Origin: Protopterus annectens
Taxonomy: Eukaryota > Chordata > Ceratodontiformes > Protopteridae
Length of the DNA stretch: 64,000 nucleotides
Direction of reading: 5' to 3'
NCBI RefSeq assembly: GCF_019279795.1
Contig: NC_056745.1
Span: 508,157,579-508,221,578 of the forward strand
Under the pieces are notes generated by a model. It was not told the origin of the DNA, made no database searches, and was given only the letters and a program-made list of their open reading frames with translations. Positions 56,640 through 64,000 of the stretch are shown here, one piece after another (the stretch's first letter is position 1; each line of letters opens with the position of its first letter). The translations under genes were made by a program, and so were the position numbers.

Positions 56640-58120
56640 TGTTTAGTTATTTGAGAACAGGCAGGAGGAGAAAACTGCAGACTTGTCTTAGGCCTTTTCT
56701 GGGGTCTAGTTTGTGGGCTCTGGATTGCCTGCATTCAAAAGTTTCTTTTGCAAGGTAATTCTTGTGAAATTTAGGCACAGGGGATACCACAATGTGCTTA
56801 ATGTCTTTAAGTTCTTTACAAAGGGCAGTAATGTCCAAGGAGGGCATCCATTAGTTTTGTCTTGATGTCCACAGGTAAAGGCTGAAGCCTAATCCAGGCA
56901 AATCTTTTGAGGGCAGAAGAGGAAGCAGCAGCTCTAGAAATGGCTTCTAAAGCACAGCTGCACCAAGTGTCTGGCTACATGAGAAGTGGCAAGGAGGGAA
57001 GATGCCAGGGCCTTGTTTTCAGAATCAGGCATGTCTAAAATCAATTTGAAAACTTGGGAAAGGAGTTCCAAGTTGTACTTGGTCATGTGTATCTGATAGT
57101 TTAATGCTCTGAAGGCCAGGGTAGCAGAGGTACAGATTTTTTCCAGGCCTCTCCAGCTGTCTGCTATCCTTATCCGAGGGCAGCAGGGGGGTGGAAGGAA
57201 GCTACCGGGAGTCTTTATCAGAGGCAACAGATATTACACAAGGATCTGCAACTGGGTCCCTGAAGAGAAAATGGCAGTCCTAAGGTACCTTGTAGTACCT
57301 GTCCGGCGTTTTTGGAGATGGAGGCTGATAGTCCGGATGGGTAGAAGTGGATGCAAAGGCATCCAAAAAGCCAGGTATTACAGGAAGAATGGCAGAAGGA
57401 CTAGGGAACTGTACTTGGAGATGGTCATAGTAACAGACATCTTTGTACTGTCCCATTTGAAGTGGTCACCCACCCCACTCCTCCATGGAGGAGTCTGTTC
57501 CATTAGAATACTCTTCGAGGGAGGCATAATCTAATGGAGAGGGGATTTGTGAGGAATAATCCAAAGGGTCGTCCTCCTCTTCAGAGGAGGAATCTTCCTC
57601 TGAGGTAGGATGAGGTCTAAGTCTCTTCTGTGGGGAAGCAGGGTGACCTGACAGAAGCCTAAGTGCCATAAAGGCCTTAAAGAGACAGAGAGAAGTTACG
57701 CCATTCCTTCTGTGGGTCGGAGGGGTGGGGGGGACATGCTTGTTTTTTTTTCTTTCTTCTTTGCTGGGGTATCCAAGTGGTGCAAAGAAAGAAGGCTAGA
57801 CGTACGCCTACATTCCACTATATCCGAGTTGACATCCTCCCTTGCAATAATCTGGGTAACTCCCCTAAGGCCTTACGACACAATAAGCCTGGGTTCCTCT
57901 GGACGCTGGTGACCCAACATCTGAGACGTCTCTCTAGACATGTAAATGTCCTTCACCAAGATAGTCTGAGAAACGGGCTCGGCCTGTGGGTCTGGATCCT
58001 GGTCAGTGCAGGTCTCGGAGCTGTCATGCGCTTCAGGAGAGACATCAGACTCAAGAGGCGCAGCTTCAGTTTCAGACCCATGTTTTTTGCCTTACTCTTG
58101 GCAGGCTCTGTCATCAGGTC
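56640..58120 (-). pseudogene. DIRS-B-4 Gag-like protein, middle and C-terminal part
   Basis: The acidic linker (TSEEDSSSEEEDDPLDYSS, about 57605-57550) and the C-terminal block CTSATLAFRALNYQIHMTKYN (about 57135-57070) identify it as DIRS Gag. The N-terminal Cys/His motif is not visible and would lie beyond the L2-like fragment. Frameshifts and stops are frequent. Confidence 0.65.
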
Positions 58121-58124
58121 GGGT

Positions 58125-58695
58125 GTGGGATGGGATAGCCATCGCTCGCTCTCTTCGTTATTCTCTAGAAGACTGGCTTGAATTCCAAAACCATCTGATA
58201 ATCTCCCAACTCACGATTGCCCACAAGATATTTTACTAATCCAACACCACCACCCCTATACTCTCCAATCTCTTAATTCCCTATAAAAATCTGAATTCCC
58301 TTAGTTCTTTTAGCAAACTCCTCGCTAGCATAACCAAGTCTAACAATATGGCTGGTGACACTCTGTTTACTAACGCAGCAGGAAAAAAATGAAACCTGCT
58401 ACCCAATGAACTAACTCTAATCGCATCCTTGCCTCTCTTTAAACAAAAACACAAAAAACACCTCAAAACGCACTGGTTATGCCCTTGTAGTAACCCTGAC
58501 TAACCACCCTCTTCCACCACTGTTTCTTCCTCTTCCAAACAAACTTCCAAACATTTTAATGCTTACTCATGTAAGCAAGGCTGGTACTGTTTAAACTCTA
58601 TTCTACATACTGCTGAAATCTTCCTACTTGATGTGAAAATTTTCATATGAATCTTACTGTGCTACATTTTTATTGTTGCTTTTTTACGTGTAAAT
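58125..58695 (+). mobile_element. L2-c: 3' fragment of an L2-like LINE
   Basis: The first part encodes YSLEDWLEFQNHLIISQLTIAHKI, matching the region of L2-b near 43890. The ORF C-terminus (LTLIASLPLFKQKHKKHLKT, about 58410-58470) and an AT-rich 3' region follow. It is 5'-truncated. It separates the Gag of DIRS-B-4 from the truncated 3' side of DIRS-A5. Both neighbours lose sequence at its borders, which points to a deletion or complex event here. Confidence 0.72.
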
Positions 58696-58699
58696 ATTT

Positions 58700-59240
58700 T
58701 TACTGTCCAGCTGAACGACAGAGCATCCACCTTCCATGCTTGAGTGTGATAAGTCCTTGTGCAGAATCTCTGTAGTTGGCAGTTGTAAGGGGAGGCAAAT
58801 AGATCTATGTCTGGGCATCCCCAATTATCATGCTGAAGATTTGTGGATCTAATTTCCACTCGTGAGGATCCATGAGGTTTCTGCTTAGCTCGTCTGCCAG
58901 AGTATTTTTCTTTCCTGGCAGGAATTGTGCCTGTAGATGTACTTGGTAGGCCAATGCTGTGTTCCACAAGGTCATGGCTTGTCTGCAGAGGGGGTAGGAA
59001 TGTGTGCCCCCTTGCTTGTTTATGTACCACATGACTAGTATTGTCCGTCTTTAGTAAAAGTTGTCCTGGCTGAAGTAGATCCTTGAAGGCTGTCAGGGCA
59101 TTCTGTACAGCTAGCATCTCTTTTTGATTGATATGAAGATGCATTTGGTCTGCGGCCCATGTGCCCTGAATACATTTTCCCGCCATGTGTGCCCCCCAGG
59201 CATAATCCGATGCATCTGTTGTTAGTGTCTGCCTGGCTGT
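58700..59240 (-). pseudogene. DIRS-A5 RNase H and methyltransferase start
   Basis: MWYINKQGGTHSYPLCRQAM (about 59030-58975), ADELSRNLMDPHEW, and DIDLFASPYNCQLQRFCTR with VDALSFSW (to about 58705). The methyltransferase stops at the L2-like fragment before the AFPP block. A SINE (59241-59372) interrupts RNase H upstream. Confidence 0.8.
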
Positions 59241-59372
59241 TTATAGGTTCATAGATTAGTACTAAGCTAACTGCCCTTGCAAGCCATTTTAAGTCTAGCC
59301 AATTATCCCTTGTGAGACTCAAACAGTACACCTTGTGTTTATAAGGCAAACACCTTAACCATTAGACGACCT
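59241..59372 (-). mobile_element. tRNA-derived SINE with a CR1-like tail
   Basis: On the minus strand it starts AGGTCGTCTAATGG, with a pol III A box (TAATGGTTAAGGTG, 59351-59364) and a B-box-like GTTTGAGTCTC (59314-59324), spaced as in a tRNA. A short body follows. The 3' end reads GGGCAGTTAGC...CTATGAACCTATAA, resembling the CR1 3' end in this window (GGGCAGATAGCC...AACCTATGAA). It is about 130 bases long and interrupts DIRS-A5. The tRNA isotype cannot be fixed. Confidence 0.8.
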
Positions 59373-60441
59373 TCAAGTGAAAGGCTGCCCCTTGTTGTGG
59401 TGACAGGCCGGTGCCCACCATCGAAACTCTTGTTGCAGGCAGGGAATGAGAGTGATTATTGTCTCCAGGCTGCTGCAATGTTGAGTCCAAACACTTTTTA
59501 GATACCACTGTAGCTTCCTCATATGCAGTCTTGCATATGGAATTAGCAGAATGCAGGATGCCATGAAGCCCAAAGCCTGCAGAATTTTTCTTGCAGGTAG
59601 CTGGGTCTTTGTTGCCATCATTTGGAAGTAATGAGTCAGTTGCCTTTGTTTGTCTGGCGTGAGATAAGCCATCTAGGCAGTTGTATTTAAGCTTGCACCC
59701 AGGAATATTATCTCTTGAGAGGGCACTAGTTTTGATTTCTATTTGTTTACTGTGTACCCTAGGCAAATTAGTAATCTTTTTACAAACGCCAGATGCTGTA
59801 GTAGAACGTCCTTGCTCTCTGCTTGAATTAGGCAGTCGTCCAAGTAGGGATATATTTGAATTCCTTTTTGTCTGCAAAATGCAATTACTGGTGCCAGGCA
59901 TTTTGTGAAGACGCTGGGCACAGTAGATAAGCCAAAGGGCAGTGCAGAGAATTGGTAATGCATTGAGCCAGCTATGAATCTGAGGTATCTTCTGCAAGAT
60001 TGTCTGATTAGGACATGCAGATATGCCTCTGAGGTTCAAAGTAACGAGCCGAGCCTTCTTGCCCAGCATGGGTAGAAGTTGCTGCAGTGTCAACATTTTG
60101 AATTTTGGAACGTCCAGGAAAGTATTTAGAGTAGACAGGTCCGGTATTGGTCTCCAGGCTTTGTCCTTTCTGGGTACCAAGAAAAGTCTTGAGTAAAATC
60201 CTTGCCCCTGCTCTTGCTGTGGTACTTTTTGAATTGCCCTCATGTCCATGAGAGTAAAAATTTGGTTTTGTGCCTCTGCCCATTGATTGTGTGGCAGGTC
60301 TGGCATACCTTTTACCCTTGGGAGGGTGTGGAAGTGGAACCTGTAGCCCTGAGAAATAATGTTTAGTACCCATTTGTCCTGGGTGATCATGTGCCAATTG
60401 TGTGAGAAAAGTGCTAGTTTTCCCTCTAAGTGTGCTGCCAA
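59362..60441 (-). pseudogene. DIRS-A5 reverse transcriptase
   Basis: Open from the N-terminal block (GGKLALFSHNWHMITQDKW-like) through GFYSRLFLVPRKDKAW to VTLNLR at about 60020. The motif A Asp is changed to Asn and a small deletion shifts the frame. In the next frame QFSALPFGLSTVPSVFT and the catalytic YPYLDDCLIQAE (about 59840) are intact. The connection to RNase H follows to 59380. Confidence 0.82.
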
Positions 60442-60456
60442 AAGGTAAGTGGAAAT

Positions 60457-62259
60457 TCATTGAGACTGTTTCCTATACGGCTGTGATTTATCTTCTCCGC
60501 CTTTGGGGGCTGAAGCACCCCATTGCTTAGGTCTGTATAAGCCTTGGGGCTGAGATCTGCCTCTTGGGCATCTGTATCTGCCTCTTTGTGGCTTGTCTGA
60601 CACTGGAAAGGACCAATTTTTAGAAGGCCAGTTCCTGCTAAATCTGGGTGGCTGAACCTGCAAGAAATCCTTTACTGTCTGCATTGATTTTGCTTTATCC
60701 TCCATTTTCTTTAACGCCTCTTCTGCCTTAACACCAAACAAAGTATCATGCTGTAATGGAGCATCCAATATATTTGCTTTAACATGATCAGGTAAACTCT
60801 GTTCTTTTAACCAAGCATGCCTTCGAATGACAGAACCTTTAACTGTGGCTCTGCAAGAAACCTCTAATGAATCAAAACCACATTGCACAGTATGCTTTCC
60901 CACTTGTTCAGCTGCATGCAATAAATCCTGCATTTCCTTGTTTTCTGGACATTCAGAACTTCTCAGCATTTTCTGTTTTAGCAGAGACATTAGGTATTGT
61001 TGATATTTAAGCATGTGAAATTGGCAGTTTAAAGCCCTTACAGCTAACGTTGCAGAGGTGTAAACTTTTTTCCCCCATCTGTCCAGTGCTCTAGAATCCC
61101 TATCACAGGGAACAGGGTTTTTTTGCAGTGGAAGCCTTGACCCCTTTGGGACCCTGAGAAAATGTTTCTGGATTAGCAGCAGTGTTTTTATGAAGAAATG
61201 TATGCGAATCTGGAACCCTGTAGTACCTATCTGGCTTAACTGGTGCAGGGGGTAAGGAATCAGGAGACAAACTGGATTCAGAAAATACATAATCAAAAAT
61301 GTCTAGCACTGGAGGGATAGCAAGAGGTCTGTGCTGAGGCAATAAAAGAAAATCTCTGAGCCTTTTCTTGGATTCTGAATAATCCTGGTTCTCCCAATGG
61401 AAATGCTCCCTCATGGTATGCAGGGTTTCCCCAAAAGAGTAGTCCTCGGGAGGAGAGACTGAAGAGATAGATTCTTCAGCATCAGAGTCCTCATAGGGAG
61501 AAGAGAATATCCCTGTTCTGAAGAGGAATCAGAAGAAATAGAAACCTGGTCAGAGGAGTCATAGTCAGTGTCCTGCCTAGGCCTTTTATCAGGAGGGGGA
61601 TGGGAACCTCTGATCACAGTAATTAGGTCCTCGGCCATTTTAAGCATCTGTTTCTTAGGCATGGATGACTGTCCAGGAGAATGCTGTACTTGTTTCTTGG
61701 TCAAGGTGTTTTAGACTTTGCCTTGGTTGTTGAAGTGGTCTTGATAGTAAGCTGTGTAGGTCTGAAAAGTCTGAAAACACCCTCAGAAGCTGATGCCTGC
61801 TCAGCGGCTCTGGATCCATCTGAGGGAATAGTTTCCGTAGGCCCAATACCTCGAGTTTCCAGAGGCCTAGTTGTCTCCACGTGGGAGACAGAGGCGGCCT
61901 GTGGCTCTGAGGTAGCGGGTGTCAAGGGCTGCGAAAGCGCCTCACTGAGAACAGACTGGCCTAGAAGAGGCTTCGTCATCGGTTTTGGACTTCGGATGCC
62001 TGTCCTTTTCTTTGTCTTTGCGCTTTTTATGAATTCCGGTCGTCAGTTGTTCCCACGGCATTATATAGTTAAACCTTCGGCCAAAATAATGTAATGCAAA
62101 ATCGAACCGACACTTAATAGTGCGTTGGTTGAATCTAGCACAAAACCGACAACTAGCAACGTCGTGGTCAAGGCCTAGGCAAGGAATACAGTAAGAATGA
62201 ACATCTTTATGAGGTATTTGCTTCCCACAAGAAATACAATTGTTAACTTTTACTGACAT
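60457..62259 (-). pseudogene. DIRS-A5 Gag-like protein
   Basis: The start is at 62259 (MSVKVNN), with an intact Cys/His motif: CISCGKQIPHKDVH, YCIPCLGLDHD, CRFCARFN. A basic Lys-rich stretch follows (KKRKDKEKDRHPK), then Ser/Thr-rich and acidic linkers. The C-terminal block (RWGKKVYTSATLAVRALNC, RRHAWLKEQ) and the Arg-rich tail (QRGRYRCPRGRSQPQG) end at a stop at 60457. 279 codons are open at 61296-60457. Frameshifts lie near 61960, 61700 and 61410. Confidence 0.8.
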
Positions 62260-62724
62260 CGGTCTGGAGCAAGCAAAAGTTTCCCCAACGGGGTACTTAG
62301 CTTTATTAAAGACTTCGGATCTGAAATTCAAATATCTTAGGAGTCGGCCAACCGGCACTTGCGAACTGCTTTTGCTTCGGGCACCGTACGGCAAGAAAGA
62401 CTGAAGAAAATGGTGTCTGCTGCATCTTATCCCTGGCGCACTAATGTCAGGGAAGAGGCGACAGCAACCGACGCCGGACCAGGGCTTTGGAATTCAGGAC
62501 GACAGCAGGTAGCCTGCCAGTAGGATAACCCAAATGTAATGACTGCAACAGTGAAACACGATGAACATCTATTGGGATGGTCACTGAAAACGGATCCTGA
62601 TTTCTGATAAGGCACTAGATGGAAAATCTCTTCCAGTTGGAAAAGCAAGATTTTCTAGTAATGTGTTTCCTGGTCTCCTGCAAAACGTTAAGCATGTCGT
62701 GTGGAAATAGGTGCCTGAAAGGAA

Positions 62725-63560
62725 TCAAAAGTTGATCACCCACAGTGTCAACTGCGGGTTTGACAGATTAGGATGAAACAGAGGAACCTTGTCTTGTGTG
62801 AGCAGGTCCAACCTGTGAGGTAACCTATGATGATTGCCCTTGGCTAAATGCAGAAGAGGGAACCAATGCTGTCTTGGCCAAAAGGAAGTCACCAGCCAGA
62901 TTTTTGGTTTGTCCTGCTGAATCTTCAGTAGAACTTTCTGAATGAGAGGGAAGGGGGAAATGCAAAAAGAAACACCCACTAACCTGAGAAAGACAGGACA
63001 TCCACATTCCAAGCCTGAGGATGTGGGATTCTGGCAAAAAAACAGAAGAAGTTGTTGGTTCAGATGGGAGGCAAATAGATCCAGAACAGGAGTACCCCAC
63101 CGGTAGACAGAGTACAGAAACACATCCCTGTGAAGCATCCATTCATGGGACTAAGTCATGGATCTGCTTAATGTGTCTCCCACAGTGGTTTGAGCTGATG
63201 GGATGTAAACCGCCAAGAGGAGTCACCTTGCACTGAACTGCCATCTTTCATGTCCTGAGAGCTAACCTGCAAAGAAGGTAAGACTCTGTCCCCCCTACTT
63301 GTTGATATACCAGTGGGCCTGGTTGAAAGAGGATTTGACGCCTGTAAAGCCGGAATTCACAGCCCTCATTTCTGTGATGTTGTTATGCTCTCTCCTTTGA
63401 GAAGGAGACCAAGATCCCTGAACCTTCTTGGAAGCAAATAATGTTCCCCATCCAGTGTCTGAGGCATCTGTGAACAGATGTTGAGAAGCCTGGGGCAAAA
63501 GAAGAGGAAGGCCTGAATTCAGACTTAGCTGTTGAATCCACTAAAGAAGCTCGGTTTTTA
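62725..63560 (-). pseudogene. DIRS-B-5 RNase H and methyltransferase
   Basis: RNase H has LFTDASDTGWGTLF (about 63475), NITEMRAV and HWYINK (about 63310). The methyltransferase has LDLFASHLNQQLLLFF, and FWPRQHWFPLLHLA (about 62890-62850). A frameshift separates the two near 63290. The AFPP motif is changed to ISPFPL. Confidence 0.78.
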
Positions 63561-63599
63561 GGCAGGGAAGGACAGGCATCAAACTCCAGAGGGTGAGGA

Positions 63600-64000
63600 T
63601 GCTGCATTCAAACTTGACTTTAGAAACTACTGACATTTCCTCACGGAGTTTTGCAAAGGGAAGCATAGGAATCGTGGATGCCATAAATCCAAGTAGTTTT
63701 AGAAACTCCCTAACTGTAATAGAAAAAGAAGCAGAAGGTTTTCCAGAAAAGCAATGAGGGAGTGAACCTTGTCCTGAACCTGTACCTTAGGAAGATGTGG
63801 TCCTGAGAAGGGGGTCAGAGTGGATTTTTTTAAATTTATAGTGAACCCTAGACTTTGAAGAAGGTGAATAGCCACCTGCAAGTTTAGAGACAACTCTTCT
63901 AACTGGGGAGGCAGGAAAAGGAGATCATCCAGGTATGGGTATAGCTGGATACCCTGGACCCTCAGAAAGGCAACCACAGGGGGCCAAGAACTTTGTGAAT
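63600..64000 (-). pseudogene. DIRS-B-5 reverse transcriptase, partial
   Basis: AFLRVQGIQLYPYLDDLLFL (about 63970-63910) gives the catalytic palm with both Asp. SLGFTINLKKSTLTP (about 63855-63810) and the thumb-like region follow. The frame is open for 92 codons (63977-63699). The N-terminal fingers are outside the window. Confidence 0.82.

Larger units (their letters stand above)
37370..58125 (-). mobile_element. DIRS-B-4: old DIRS element split by DIRS-A4
   Basis: The two halves are 37370-39761 and 55716-58125. The left terminus (GTATAAGAACTTACCATAATG) has its internal complementary copy at about 37676-37760. Going right on the minus strand come recombinase (38800-37840), methyltransferase and RNase H (39761-38900), then, beyond A4, reverse transcriptase (56602-55716) and Gag (58120-56640). 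The right terminus is missing, where an L2-like fragment begins. All frames are decayed. Confidence 0.82.
58696..62568 (-). mobile_element. DIRS-A5: DIRS element lacking recombinase and left end
   Basis: The right terminus ...GATGAACAT is at 62568 and its terminal repeat at about 62390-62560. Gag, reverse transcriptase, RNase H and part of the methyltransferase are present. The recombinase, internal complementary region and left terminal repeat are missing, replaced by the L2-like fragment. It lies inside the recombinase region of DIRS-B-5. Confidence 0.87.
62569..64000 (-). mobile_element. DIRS-B-5: DIRS element running off the right edge
   Basis: From right to left it holds reverse transcriptase (64000-63600), RNase H (63560-63230), methyltransferase (63142-62820) and the beginning of the recombinase (about 62700-62569), where DIRS-A5 starts. 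It is closer to DIRS-B-4 than to the A family. Gag lies beyond the window. Confidence 0.8.

Noticed and set aside
59241..59372. A functional tRNA gene
   Set aside because: The anticodon arm and acceptor stem do not pair well, and the unit continues into a CR1-like tail; a SINE explains it better.

Overview
This window is intronic DNA from a vertebrate with a very large, retrotransposon-filled genome. The only host coding sequence recognised is one short exon on the minus strand (37035-37147) matching the chaperonin subunit gene CCT2, with a CAG acceptor and a GT donor. No neighbouring CCT2 exon was found within 36.9 kb downstream or 26.8 kb upstream, so both introns are giant. Abundant DIRS tyrosine-recombinase retrotransposons together with CR1 and L2-like LINEs suggest an amphibian (caecilian or salamander) or a lungfish. 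This is inference; other DIRS-rich vertebrates are not excluded.

Layout, left to right: DIRS-B-1 tail (1-1240, minus); unassigned (1241-2400); 5' part of an L2-like LINE (2400-3155, plus); 500-N gap (3156-3655); DIRS-B-2 (3656-8836, minus); plus-strand DIRS tail (8880-9598); unassigned (9599-11475); DIRS-A1 (11476-17011, minus, nearly complete); DIRS-A2 (17012-28328, minus) with DIRS-A3 (18029-23566, minus) inside its recombinase gene; DIRS-B-3 (28333-30647, minus, internally deleted); CR1-a (about 30690-34957, plus); older CR1-b (34958-36590, plus); host intron with the CCT2 exon (36591-37370); DIRS-B-4 (37370-58125, minus), split by DIRS-A4 (39762-55715, minus), which carries a full-length L2-like LINE (39809-44517, plus) and a full-length CR1 (45693-51357, plus); L2-like 3' fragment (58125-58695, plus); DIRS-A5 (58696-62568, minus) with a tRNA-derived SINE; DIRS-B-5 (62569-64000, minus), running off the window.

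The DIRS elements share one gene order: a Gag-like protein with an N-terminal Cys/His motif; a reverse transcriptase, RNase H and Dam-like methyltransferase polyprotein; and a tyrosine recombinase whose frame overlaps the methyltransferase. They have inverted terminal repeats carrying TATA boxes, and an internal region complementary to the two joined termini. In A1 (71/71 bases) and A4 (86/86 bases) that complementarity is perfect, so these are young insertions. A3 and A4 went into other DIRS elements flush, with no target duplication, as expected for tyrosine-recombinase integration. The LINEs carry an apurinic-type endonuclease and reverse transcriptase. The CR1 copies also have an esterase-type ORF1. 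Almost every open frame is broken.
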